Source: Rhizobium sp. Root708 (GTDB lineage: Bacteria > Pseudomonadota > Alphaproteobacteria > Rhizobiales > Rhizobiaceae). Taken from it: 64,000 nucleotides of DNA. Where the stretch lies: contig NZ_LMHV01000006.1 of assembly GCF_001429725.1 (NCBI RefSeq), positions 62,001 through 126,000 on the forward strand. Reading direction: 5' to 3'. The notes below the pieces were generated by a model. The model did not search any database, was not told the DNA's origin, and saw only the letters and a list, made by a program, of their open reading frames with translations. This document shows positions 43,995 through 53,243 of the stretch, piece after piece; the stretch's first letter is position 1, and the number at the start of each line of letters is the position of its first letter. The position numbers were made by a program, and so were the translations under genes.

Positions 43995-44716
43995 CGATCT
44001 GACGTCGTCAATCTTACGGGGACAGACAGCTGGTATCCGCCATTTCGAACGGTCTTGAATAGTGGGCCTGACATGCTGTCGCCCAATTTCCGCCGAAGCC
44101 GGCTGACCAGCACATCGATCGACCGGTCGAGAGGATCCCTACTCCGCCCCTGCGTTACGTCCAGAAGCTGATCACGAGACAGAAGGCGTCCGGGGCGCTC
44201 GAGAAACACTTTCAGCAGATCGAACTCCGCCCCCGTCAACTCCACCTCTTGCCCATCGTCCCGAAGAACGCGGCGAAGATCAGTGTCCACTTCAAATTCC
44301 GCAAAATTGTAAATCTTCGCTTGCGGGCTAAGCGGCTCCGGCGATCCCATCCGTCTCAACACGGCCTTGATGCGCGCCAGCAATTCACGCGGGTTGAATG
44401 GCTTGCTGAGATAGTCGTCAGCGCCAAGCTCCAGCCCTATGATGCGGTCGACATCTTCCTTCAAGGCGGTGAGAAGAATGACGGCGACCGGCGGTCTTCT
44501 GTCGCGGAGGTCGCGGCAGATATCGAGACCCGATCCATCCGGAAGCATGACATCGAGCACGATGAGATCGGGCTTCGTGCTTGCCAGCACCGCCTCGCAT
44601 TCGCGCCGATCGGCGGCAACGGAGACGCGCAACCCCTGCCCCTCCAGGTAACGGGACAGCAGGGTGCGGATCTCGCGGTCATCATCAACGATCAGTATGT
44701 GTTCCGCCGTATTCAT
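43991..44716 (-). CDS. OmpR-family response regulator
   Basis: The 241-residue regulator has a receiver domain (ILIVDDDREIRTLLSRYL, the phospho-Asp in DLIVLDVMLPDGSG, Thr in LLTALKED, Lys in YLSKPFNPRELL) and a C-terminal OmpR winged helix (VELTGAEFDLLKVFLERPGRLLSRDQLLD, RSIDVLVSRLRRKLGD). The start at 44716 fits the normal N-terminus; the longer frame adds 24 odd residues. The 274-base gap to the divergent efflux operon is the likely operator region. Confidence 0.95.
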   Translation of the reverse strand: MNTAEHILIVDDDREIRTLLSRYLEGQGLRVSVAADRRECEAVLASTKPDLIVLDVMLPDGSGLDICRDLRDRRPPVAVILLTALKEDVDRIIGLELGADDYLSKPFNPRELLARIKAVLRRMGSPEPLSPQAKIYNFAEFEVDTDLRRVLRDDGQEVELTGAEFDLLKVFLERPGRLLSRDQLLDVTQGRSRDPLDRSIDVLVSRLRRKLGDSMSGPLFKTVRNGGYQLSVPVRLTTSDR

Positions 44717-44990
44717 CGTCCTAGCCTCTTCGACCTTGCGAATAACGCTCCTGTCGACGTCGTGCCAAACAGTTTTGTAACATTTCATTGCCGTCGGGCC
44801 GACAGCAACATTCGTTTACAAATTTCCGTTCGCCAGACGCCTTTGGAAACATTCAGGCGCAAGCCCGGACAAACTCCCCGGCTAGAGCGGTTCTCATGAA
44901 CACGCCCACCTCGGCTGCTACGCCTCCCGAGCATCTTGCGCAATGCACGGCATCGCGGCTCTCCGGCTTACCGATAATATGGAATGAATA

Positions 44991-46499
44991 ATGAACAGGT
45001 TTCGAAACGATCCTTTGCGCGGTGCCACTCGGTCTCGGACGCTCCAGCTCTGCGGCGCACTCGTGTTGACGTCGGCCCTGACCGGATGCGTGGTCGGACC
45101 GGATTACCAGGGACCGCAACTCGTCGTTCCCTCCTCCTTCAGCAAGACGAAGAAAGCCGATCAGAAACGGCCGCCGGAACTGATCAGCTGGTGGAAGAAT
45201 CTCAACGATCCCTTGCTGGATGATCTCGTTGCGGAAGCTGTCGCAAGCAATCTCGACGTTGCAACAGCAAAGGCAAAGCTGCGTCAGGCCCGCGCGGAAA
45301 CCAGAGAGCAGGCGGGTGCGTTTCTGCCGACAGCGTCCGGTTCGACCTCGACGACCCGCAGTCGCTCAACATCCAATGACGTCGCGACAACGTCCTGGCA
45401 GTACGCGGCCGGTTTCGACGCGAGTTGGGAACTTGACTTGTTCGGCGGCAACCGGCGCGCGCTTGAAGCGGCTCGCTACAGCGAGGACGCAGCAAGAGAG
45501 GACCTGCGCGACACGCTCGTCACGCTGATCGGCGATGTCTCGTCGTACTACGTTCAGGCGAGAGAGTATCAGGCGCTGATTGATCTTGCCGAGCGCTCGG
45601 CCAAATCCCAACGCCAGACAGCGGCCTTGACCCGTCGACAGTTCGAGGCTGGAGAGGCAACAGGCATGGATGCAGCAAAGGCCGATGCACAGGCCGCATC
45701 GACCGAAGCCGATGTACCGGCATACAGGATCTCGTATGCGCAGATGGTGCACCGGCTTGGCGTGCTTCTCGGCAAGTCGCCGGATGCCGTCGAAGCCCGT
45801 CTTTCCAAGAAAGCCGCGATCCCCTCTCCGCGCGGACCGGCAGCGGTCGGGATACCGGCCGACATTCTCATCAACCGGCCGGATGTTCGTCTGGCTGAGC
45901 GCCGGCTTGCCCAGTACACCGCCAAGATTGGCCAGAGCGAAGCCAATCGGTATCCCTCCATCAGTCTGACGGGCAGCATTTCCAGCTCGGCAACGAGTCT
46001 ATCGAGCCTGGCAAAGGCCTCGACGATCGGGTGGTCATTCGGCCCGACCGTCAACATTCCCCTATTCCAGGGTGGCCAGCTCAAAGCTGCGGTGGATGCG
46101 GCAAAGGCGGAACGCGACCAGTATTTCGTCGCCTACCAGTCCGCCGTCCTCTCGGCGATGGAAGATATCGAGAATGCAATCGTCGCCCTCAACCAATCGC
46201 GACTGAAGAAGACAAAGCTCTCGGTTTCCGTCGAGGGCTATCGAACGGCTGCGAGACTGTCGAGGTCCCTGAACGAGACCGGCGCCACGAACTTCCTCAA
46301 CGTGCTCGACTCCGAGCGTTCGCTTTACTCGGCGGAAGAAAACTTCATCGAGAGCAAATCTGACGTCGCCACCTACTACATCGCCTTGAACAAGGCGTTG
46401 GGTGGCGGTTGGGATGCAGCTGTCGATGTCGATACGCCGGCGGTAACCGATCGCCGCGAAGGACCACATCTTGACACGACGAAGCCGAACGGTGCCTGA
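44991..46499 (+). CDS. RND/ABC efflux outer-membrane channel, NodT type
   Basis: The 502-residue lipoprotein has a lipobox (ALTGC near residue 33, so the mature protein starts at Cys) and the double-repeat OEP layout: PPELISWWKNLNDPLLDDLVAEAVASNLDVATAKAKLRQA and GIPADILINRPDVRLAERRLAQYTAKIGQSEANRYPSISLTG. It makes the trimeric outer-membrane pore of a tripartite pump. It heads an operon with macA- and macB-like genes 11 bases downstream and is divergent from the two-component system, which probably controls it. Confidence 0.93.
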   Translation: MNRFRNDPLRGATRSRTLQLCGALVLTSALTGCVVGPDYQGPQLVVPSSFSKTKKADQKRPPELISWWKNLNDPLLDDLVAEAVASNLDVATAKAKLRQARAETREQAGAFLPTASGSTSTTRSRSTSNDVATTSWQYAAGFDASWELDLFGGNRRALEAARYSEDAAREDLRDTLVTLIGDVSSYYVQAREYQALIDLAERSAKSQRQTAALTRRQFEAGEATGMDAAKADAQAASTEADVPAYRISYAQMVHRLGVLLGKSPDAVEARLSKKAAIPSPRGPAAVGIPADILINRPDVRLAERRLAQYTAKIGQSEANRYPSISLTGSISSSATSLSSLAKASTIGWSFGPTVNIPLFQGGQLKAAVDAAKAERDQYFVAYQSAVLSAMEDIENAIVALNQSRLKKTKLSVSVEGYRTAARLSRSLNETGATNFLNVLDSERSLYSAEENFIESKSDVATYYIALNKALGGGWDAAVDVDTPAVTDRREGPHLDTTKPNGA

Positions 46500-46510
46500 G
46501 AGACAGAACC

Positions 46511-47720
46511 ATGAAACTGAAGATAAAGAGGTTGGGCGCCGTCCTCACAACCTGCGCCGCTCTGGCAATAGCAACCTTCGCGTGGCAACGCGCTCCTGCG
46601 CAAACACAGGGGCTGCTGACCGCGGTGGCCACTCGTGGAGACATCGAGCAAACGGTGCTTGCCACTGGAACATTCAAGCCTTCCAAGCTTGTGGCGGTCG
46701 GCGCGCAGGTTTCCGGTCGCATTACCCACCTCGCCGTCCGGCTTGGTGAAGAGATCACGCAGGGATCGCTGGTCGCGGAAATCGATTCGACGACGCAGAA
46801 GAACGAGCTGAAGACTGCCGAAGCGTCTCTTGCCAACGTGAAAGCCCAGCGGCAGGAAACGGAAGCGGAACTAGCCAACGCGGAAATAACGCTGGCTCGA
46901 CAAAAGAACATCTACGCCAACCAGGCAGGTGCAAAAGCCGACCTCGATAGTGCCGAGACGTCAGTCAACAAGGCGCGTGCGCAGATCGCCGCGTTCGATG
47001 CACAGATCGTCGAAGCCGAGGTCGCCGTCGAGACTGCCAAGGCAAATCTCGGCTACACCCGTATTACCGCACCGATTGATGGGACGGTTCTCGCAATCGT
47101 CAATCAGCAAGGGCAGACGGTAAACGCGACGCAGACGGCACCGACCATCATCGTTCTCGGCCAGCTTTCCACGATGACGGTGCGAGCGGAGATCTCAGAA
47201 GCCGATATCGTGAAGGTGGCGCCGGGGCAGCAGGTCTATTTCTCGATCATGGGCGAGCCGGGTGTGCGCAACGCTGCGTGCGATCGAACCCGCGCCTGAA
47301 AGCATCACCAGCGACAGCAGCGTGACCTCGTCAACGAGCAGCTCGAGCAGTTCTTCTTCATCGTCGTCGAGTTCGTCCGCGATCTACTACAACGGAATCT
47401 TCGACGTTCCCAACGCAGATGGTCACTTCCGGACATACATGTCCGCGGAGGTTCACATCGTCCTGGCCTCAAGGCGCGATGTCGTCACCATTCCGGCAGC
47501 GGCTATCAAGACAGATTCCAAGGGCGGGCACAGCGTGGAAACCGTCACGTCCGACGGTAAGGTCTCGACAAGCGAAATCGAGGTCGGGCTCGGCGATAAC
47601 GTCAATGTGGAGGTTGTCTCCGGCCTCACGGAAGGCAGTACCGTCGTCATCGGCCAGGCGAGCAGTGGCGAGAAGGCATCGAGCAGTGCCGGTGGGCCGC
47701 CACCGCCGATGGGGCTTTAA
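46511..47720 (+). pseudogene. macA: macA-like efflux periplasmic adaptor, split by a frameshift
   Basis: The first frame (46511-47299) encodes a signal/anchor helix, barrel-sandwich and hairpin segments (TAVATRGDIEQTVLATGTF, then TRITAPIDGTVLAIVNQQGQTV). It runs out of frame after GEPGVR. The second frame (47262-47720) continues exactly where MacA should, with ATLRAIEPAPESI, a serine-rich run, AIYYNGIFDVPNADGHFRTYMSAEVHIVL and the membrane-proximal domain. A net loss of one base in frame (for example a 4- or 7-base deletion) near 47262-47275 explains the split. It may be a real inactivating mutation or a sequencing error. The intact protein would link MacB to the outer-membrane channel. Confidence 0.82.
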
Positions 47721-47723
47721 GAA

Positions 47724-49665
47724 ATGACGCCATTGATCGAACTTCGTGGCGTCACCCGGATTTATCTCTCCGGAGACGAAAGCCTCACCGTTCTCAAAGA
47801 TATCGACCTGACGATCGAACGTGGCGAGATGGTTGCGATCGTCGGCCCTTCGGGTTCGGGTAAGTCGACGCTGATGAACATCCTCGGCCTCCTCGACCGA
47901 CCGACAACGGGCAGCTACGCAATTGACGGCGAAGTCGTTTCGTTTCTCGACAACGACGCACGGTCAAGACTGCGGCGCGAACATCTCGGCTTCATCTTCC
48001 AGCGCTACCAAATCCTCGGTGATCTCAGTGCGCTTGCCAACGTCGAGATGCCGGCGATCTACGCCGGCCATTCGCCGGCTGCGCGCCGTGATCGAGCGGC
48101 GTCTCTGCTGCAGCGGCTCGGCATGGGCGCGCGCCTTAGCCATCGTCCAGGACAGCTATCCGGCGGCCAGCAGCAGCGCGTCTCTATCGCCCGCGCTCTG
48201 ATCAATGGCGGCGATATCATTCTCGCGGACGAACCGACGGGCGCGCTCGATCGCGACAGCGGCGAAGAGGTGCTGCGCATACTCGCGGAGCTCCACGATG
48301 AGGGACGTACGGTCGTGATCGTCACCCACGATATGTCCGTCGCATCCCACGCCGACAGGATAATCGAGATTGCCGACGGTCGGATCGTTGCCGATCGACG
48401 GACGCGAGACCATGAGGCACAAAAGGCCCCGGCGAAGAAACTGGCGAATGCGGCCGGGCTACGCGTCGTCGTCGATCAGTTTCTCGAGGCGACAACGATG
48501 GCACTTCGCTCGCTGGCCGCCCATCAATTGCGGACCTTCCTGACGATGCTCGGCATCATCATCGGCATCGCCTCGGTGATCTGCGTTGTCGCCCTCGGAG
48601 AAGGATCACAACGTCGCGTGCTCGAGAACATCAGCAGCTTGGGGACCAACACGCTTGAGGTGTTTCCGGGCAGCGGTTTCGGCGACACGAGATCCGGCCG
48701 CGTCAAAACTTCGGGTGGCAGATGCCCAAGCGCTTTCCCAATTGTCCTACGTCGCTGCCGTTACCCCTACCGTATCGACCTCAGGCACGGCCCGGTTTGC
48801 GGCGACCGAGGCCAATGCACTGATCAATGGCGTGGGCGCACAGTATTTCTCGGCCAAGGGCTCGAAGCTGATTTCCGGCCGTTTCTTCGATGAGGCCAGT
48901 GTGCGTAACATGACCCAGGATGCGGTCATCGACACGAACGCGGCAAACGCGCTTTTCGATGACCCCATGCTGGCGGTCGGAAAGGTGGTTCTGGTCAACG
49001 CGGTTCCTGTCCGCATCATAGGTGTGATCAGTGCTCAACAGGGTGGGTTCGGCGGAAGCGACAATCTGTCGTTCTTTTTGCCCTACACTAGCGTGCAGAC
49101 ACGCTTCCTCGGCGACCTGTCGTTGCGCAGCATTACGGTTCGAGTTGCCGACAGCACTGAGAGCGCGCTCGCCGAAACGGCCGTGTCCGATTTCCTCCAG
49201 CAGCGCCACGGCAAGAAGGACTTCCTTATCCTCAACACCGATGACATCCGCAAGACGATCACGAGTACGGCGGGAACGCTGACGCTGCTGGTTTCGGCGA
49301 TCGCCGTGATTTCATTGGTTGTCGGAGGGATCGGGGTCATGAACATCATGCTCGTCTCGGTGTCCGAGCGGATCTCGGAGATTGGCGTTCGCATGGCGGT
49401 CGGCGCAAGGAGGCAAGACATTCTGCGCCAGTTCCTGATCGAAGCGGTTCTCGTTTGTCTGCTGGGCGGGATTGCGGGTGTGCTGACGGCGCTGGGCTTC
49501 GGAGTAGTCTTCAACAATTTAGCTTCTGGCTTTTCGCTCGTCTACTCGACGACAACTATTGCTCTCGCTGTGCTCTGCTCATGCCTCATCGGTCTGACAT
49601 TCGGCTTTCTGCCCGCTCGCAACGCCTCGAGGCTTGATCCGGTCGCGGCATTGGCGCGCGACTGA
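47724..49665 (+). pseudogene. macB: macB-like ABC transporter (ATPase plus permease), split by a frameshift
   Basis: The first frame (47724-48893) has the ATPase (Walker [43 protein letters not shown]) and the first transmembrane helix ([34 protein letters not shown]). The second (48586-49665) has the periplasmic domain and the last three helices, ending ARNASRLDPVAALARD. The frames switch in the AAAA run at 48705-48708, where one extra A (or two missing bases) would restore a single MacB of about 646 residues. It follows macA closely. If real, the mutation inactivates export; the intact family exports macrolides, peptides or siderophores. Confidence 0.85.
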
Positions 49666-49790
49666 GAATTCCCGACCCTGGAGCCACGATTACAATTTCT
49701 TGCGAGACAGAAATCTTTTGAAACACAGCGGCCACGGGATGATCACGCTTCGTGCCTAGACCGATTCCATCCATCCGGAAGGGAGCTTCG

Positions 49791-49976
49791 ATGCTTGGAA
49801 CGAGAATGCTGGCGATGGCGGTGTCGATGTCATTCAGCCTCGCGACTACGCCCGGGTTGGCACAGAACCTTGCCTCGCCGGATAAGAACCGCTCGGCGTC
49901 CAGAGGACTGTTCGTGGATGCGCTCGAGCTGCCCGCACTACACGCCTCTATCTCACCACCAGTCCTTCGTGGCTGA
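49791..49976 (+). CDS. Small secreted hypothetical protein
   Basis: This 61-residue frame begins at the ATG at 49791 behind GGGAGCTTCG and has a plausible signal peptide (MLAMAVSMSFSLATTPGLA, then QNLAS). The mature part of about 35 residues has no recognised domain. It follows macB by 125 bases and ends just before a pair of strong hairpins. The evidence is modest: a signal peptide and a ribosome site. Confidence 0.45.
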   Translation: MLGTRMLAMAVSMSFSLATTPGLAQNLASPDKNRSASRGLFVDALELPALHASISPPVLRG

Positions 49977-49985
49977 AGGTGGCTG

Positions 49986-50051
49986 CCGTTTCCGTGCCCC
50001 CTCGCGGAAACGGTGATTGCCCGGCGTTGCCGTCAACGATGCCGGGCAATC
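49986..50051. repeat. Two adjacent perfect hairpins between small genes
   Basis: CCGTTTCCG (49986-49994) pairs with CGGAAACGG (50005-50013). One base later GATTGCCCGGC (50015-50025) pairs with GCCGGGCAATC (50041-50051). Both stems are perfect (9 and 11 bases), and no T-run follows. They sit 33 bases before the gene at 50084, so they could be a transcript-end structure, an attenuator or a small-RNA element. Confidence 0.7.
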
Positions 50052-50083
50052 GTCCCTCCCCATCCATCTAAGAAAGTACGACC

Positions 50084-50413
50084 ATGAACGCTGTGCTTCA
50101 CAAGCTGTCCGATCTTCGTGGACAAATCAAAACATGTGACGTGAAAACGGCGGGCACGCTGCCACGGACGATGTACGGCCTGGTCACCGAGACGCTGGAT
50201 CCACTTCTGCCATGTGTTTATGTCGTCGAGTGCCTTCCGGGTCTCTGCGTCGCAATGAACAATCTCCTGCGCGCGCTCGGCAGCTTCGGTCGTCATCCGC
50301 GCAATGCCAACATGATCGAGGACGCACGGCGCGACATGCTTCGGATGCTTGATATCTTCAGCGACGAGGTGAACCTGCTCTCCTTCGCTATCGACGCTGC
50401 CGTATGCGGATAG
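50084..50413 (+). CDS. Hypothetical protein
   Basis: The 109-residue protein is helical and carries five cysteines (KTCDVK, LPCVYVVECLPGLCV, and a final AVCG). There is no signal peptide. I do not recognise a family. The start at 50084 lies just downstream of the double hairpin and follows a weak AAGAAAG site. It ends 312 bases before repC, which is on the opposite strand. Small genes often flank repABC cores, but no function follows from that. Confidence 0.55.
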   Translation: MNAVLHKLSDLRGQIKTCDVKTAGTLPRTMYGLVTETLDPLLPCVYVVECLPGLCVAMNNLLRALGSFGRHPRNANMIEDARRDMLRMLDIFSDEVNLLSFAIDAAVCG

Positions 50414-50725
50414 CTGCATCGCGTGATCTGGCGAAAATCCGGCCGAAATGCTAAGAATCAGTCAGCTGCACTCCTTGACATACTTTGATTCGCAGCTTCG
50501 ACGGCCCAAAATAGCCGATCTCCAATTCACTGAAAATTAACGGTGAATTTCCCATACGGAAACTAAGCTCCATATTACTTCCTCAACCTCGGATGAGGTC
50601 GACGGGTTACCCGAACTCCGATGGCATTGCTCACGACTGGCGAAAACAGGATACCTTGGCGTAGCATATCGCTTTTCATGCTCGTGGTCTGTTTCCTTGC
50701 TAATAGCGGGCGCATCCACCCTCTC
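50414..50725. other. Gene-free stretch downstream of repC
   Basis: These 312 bases lie beyond the repC stop and after the hypothetical gene at 50084. No reading frame on either strand shows a convincing start and domain, and I see no repeat or terminator. Confidence 0.5.
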
Positions 50726-52030
50726 TCATGAGACACGCTGGGACAGGTCTGCCCTCTCCTCGTGTGTGGCCAGCGAGCCTGTCCGCAGGAGAGCCATCAG
50801 CATCGGCCCAACCGAGAATTTTCCCAGCTGCGCGCGCTTCGTCAGATCACGGAGATATCCTCCAGGCGAATTTATGGTCTCTGCTTTCTCAAGGAGGCAG
50901 GCGACGACAATGGCAACGTTCTGTGGCCCCATGGCGTTACAGGCATCGTTCCCGGCAGAAGGACTGATACCAAGCATCGTACGAACAACGCTGGTTGCGG
51001 ACACGAGGTCTTTCCAGTTCCTGATCATGCCCCCTGGCCCGTATGACGCGATCTGTGGGCAAGCCTGCAGAACCTGGCTCAGGGCAAGTGATTTGACAGA
51101 AAGCGGCGGTTCTACCGTTGCTGTCTTCGCAGGGGATCGAGTGAACGAGGTTAGATCAGACGTTTGGGGCGATGATCCGCTGGACGGACCGTGGCTTTCA
51201 ACCTCGCGGATGTTCTCTAAGCTACGTTCAATTTCAAAATGGGATTCAGGATATGAATCCTGTATGTGGCGCTCATTTTGAGACTCATTGGCGCGCATAT
51301 CTTGTGCATTTACGTGCGTTTCCAATTGGTTGACCACAGCATTCCGCAGATCGGTCATCGCGACGAGAATGGCGTCCAGACGGTTGGCCGTGGCGACACG
51401 TGGGATTTGGCCGACAATGGCGTCAAACCGGGTTTGCAGAGTCTCCCAGTCGCCCGGAAGCTTCTCATTGAGAGCCGTCGTAATCAGCTTCGCGACGTCA
51501 CGGCGGCAAACCGTGAGCCTCTCCTTGCTTGCGCGCAACATGTAGCGCTCGTGTGCAACATGCGCAGCCGTGGCCTCGATCTGCTGGGCTTTTGCAAGCA
51601 GTGGCGCTAGGCTGAAACCGTAGGCTTGATCGATCTCGCCTTCGCGGTCGCGGCGGGCGTAGCGCTTTCCGTTCGGGCTGTCCTTTCGCAGGATCAGACC
51701 GGCCTCGATCAGCATGGCCAGATGGCGTCGTAGGGTGGATGGTGTCATCCCCCTCGCCCGGAGCGAAAGCTGGTTGTTTGATGGAAACACGACAAGGCCT
51801 GCCCCGGATGACAGCTCATCCTTGGGATAGAAGGAAAGCAAGGCGTCGAGAACCGTCAGGGCGCGATCTGTCACGCCAAGCGTCGTTCGAGCTTCGCACA
51901 CAGAGCGGAAGAGTTTCCATTTATTACGGGTCACACCGGCTACGCTTGTCTCGGCCTGATGTTGATTTGCCAACATGCCAAGCGTCATCGGTCGCCGCCC
52001 GAAAGGCGTCGTTACGTATGCGCTATCCAT
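50726..52030 (-). CDS. repC: Replication initiator RepC of a repABC replicon
   Basis: The 434-residue protein matches RepC: an N-terminal half with FPSNNQLSLRARGMTPSTLRRHLAMLIEAGLILRKDSPNGKRYARRD (DNA-binding winged helix) and a C-terminal part with GPQNVAIVVACLLEKAETINSPGGYLRDLTKRAQLGKF. RepC starts replication at an origin usually inside its own gene. An AT-rich stretch within it supports that here. It is the last gene of repABC on the - strand, with a 157-base gap after repB that holds the candidate counter-transcribed RNA. Confidence 0.97.
   Translation of the reverse strand: MDSAYVTTPFGRRPMTLGMLANQHQAETSVAGVTRNKWKLFRSVCEARTTLGVTDRALTVLDALLSFYPKDELSSGAGLVVFPSNNQLSLRARGMTPSTLRRHLAMLIEAGLILRKDSPNGKRYARRDREGEIDQAYGFSLAPLLAKAQQIEATAAHVAHERYMLRASKERLTVCRRDVAKLITTALNEKLPGDWETLQTRFDAIVGQIPRVATANRLDAILVAMTDLRNAVVNQLETHVNAQDMRANESQNERHIQDSYPESHFEIERSLENIREVESHGPSSGSSPQTSDLTSFTRSPAKTATVEPPLSVKSLALSQVLQACPQIASYGPGGMIRNWKDLVSATSVVRTMLGISPSAGNDACNAMGPQNVAIVVACLLEKAETINSPGGYLRDLTKRAQLGKFSVGPMLMALLRTGSLATHEERADLSQRVS
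51210..51316. other. Candidate replication origin (oriV) inside repC
   Basis: This is the most AT-rich part of repC, as expected for oriV of repABC replicons. It contains a perfect inverted repeat, GGATTCA (51242-51248) and TGAATCC (51254-51260). The placement follows family knowledge; no DnaA boxes were confirmed. Confidence 0.35.
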
Positions 52031-52123
52031 TTTTCTTCACCTACATAGAGGCAAAAGAAAATTGCTCACCGAAACGGTGCCAAAGACGCTTGACTGTGAT
52101 TCGTGGAAATGCGATTCTCGATC

Positions 52124-52182
52124 TTGCTAGAAATCTGAGGAAGGCTTCCGCGACGGCAACGTTAAGGGGGCCTTTTTCTTTT
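52124..52182 (+). ncRNA. Candidate counter-transcribed RNA (incA/ctRNA) between repB and repC
   Basis: A small antisense RNA normally lies here in repABC plasmids and inhibits RepC translation. On the + strand, TTGACT at 52090-52095 is a good -35, though the -10 near 52113 is weak. The RNA would start near 52124 and end at the T-run 52173-52182, preceded by weak GGCTT/GGCCT pairing. A length of about 59 bases fits known ctRNAs. The exact ends are uncertain. Confidence 0.55.
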
Positions 52183-52187
52183 GCGGG

Positions 52188-53168
52188 TTATTCTCCGTGA
52201 TCGACCTTTCGGTTTCTGTACGCGCTGTAGAGATCAGCCAAACTCTCGGAAAGAAACTCCCCGAATCCGATGGCATCTTTCGCCTTTAGCGCCAGGGTAA
52301 AGGTGCGGCCGTCGCTCTTGGCATCGGCAACGACTTGCTTGTCGTCGGACGACCATTTGCTGGTGTGAAGCGACCTCTGCTTTTCGGGACGTCCAGCAGC
52401 CTTGATATTACCGACGAGCACATTGAATCGCTCACCGGTGGCAAGCTGCGAGAACGCCTGCGATTGAACGAATTCGACCGCAGCATCGAGCTTTGCCGGC
52501 TTCTCCAGAAGCGTCTTCAGCTCATACCAGCGATCGCGGCCAATTCCCTTGGCTGCTCCCATGGCATTGATGATCGCGGGCGGAAGGCTGGCGACGGAAA
52601 GCATCTTGGACAAAGTCGCCTTATCCAGCGAAAGCGCTGACATGACCACGGCGTAGTCGTTGTCGAAGTGACGGCGGGCGATCTCGTTCGCGAACATCGC
52701 CTTCTCCAGGAAGGAGAGGTTCGAGCGCGCGGAATTCTCCTGGCCTTGCGCGACGACGTGATCGACGTCGCTGACCTCTTTGACGACAGCCCGGATCTTG
52801 CGGCCTAGCGCCTTGGCGACCCTGAGACGGCGATGACCGAAAACGACCATGTAGCGTCCGGAGGTCTTCGGGTGTGGCCGGACCAGGATCGGGCTGTCCT
52901 GGCCACGATCACGGATCGCGTTCAGGAGTTCATCAAACTCAGCGTTGTCGTCTTCCAGGCGGTCTCGGATAAACGAGACTTCGATCAGTTCCGGATCGAG
53001 GTCAACAACCGTCTCACCTTCCAACAGACGATCTGCCCGATCAGCCATCTCGCCTATCGAGCTCAGAATCGATTTCGATGCGCCTCTCATTGCGTAATCG
53101 AGGACGTTTCTGGTGGTTTCAGCCGGTCCCTCGCTCATGACGTTTTCAAACGGGTTCTTACGAGCCAT
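52188..53168 (-). CDS. repB: Plasmid partitioning protein RepB (ParB family)
   Basis: The 326-residue protein has the ParB nuclease-like domain (SPILVRPHPKTSGRYMVVFGHRRLRVAKALGRKIRAVV), the arginine-rich CTP-binding block, a helix-turn-helix region (YAVVMSALSLDKATLSKMLSVASLPPAIINAMG) and a C-terminal dimerisation part. It binds parS and works with RepA to segregate the replicon. A parS-type palindrome (53224-53239) lies in the 75-base gap between it and repA. Confidence 0.97.
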   Translation of the reverse strand: MARKNPFENVMSEGPAETTRNVLDYAMRGASKSILSSIGEMADRADRLLEGETVVDLDPELIEVSFIRDRLEDDNAEFDELLNAIRDRGQDSPILVRPHPKTSGRYMVVFGHRRLRVAKALGRKIRAVVKEVSDVDHVVAQGQENSARSNLSFLEKAMFANEIARRHFDNDYAVVMSALSLDKATLSKMLSVASLPPAIINAMGAAKGIGRDRWYELKTLLEKPAKLDAAVEFVQSQAFSQLATGERFNVLVGNIKAAGRPEKQRSLHTSKWSSDDKQVVADAKSDGRTFTLALKAKDAIGFGEFLSESLADLYSAYRNRKVDHGE

Positions 53169-53223
53169 GAATCAAGCCTCCCGATATCTCTATCTTACTG
53201 AACAACCATCGCTTTTCGGGCGT

Positions 53224-53239
53224 GTTGACGGCAGTCAAC
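53224..53239. promoter_or_regulatory. parS-type centromere site in the repA-repB gap
   Basis: GTTGACGGCAGTCAAC fits the repABC centromere consensus GTTNNCNGCNGNNAAC. It lies between the repA stop and repB start. Confidence 0.85.
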
Positions 53240-53243
53240 AACA

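Noticed and set aside
47262..47720. Separate small serine-rich secreted gene
   Set aside because: Its sequence is the exact continuation of the macA reading frame after an indel.
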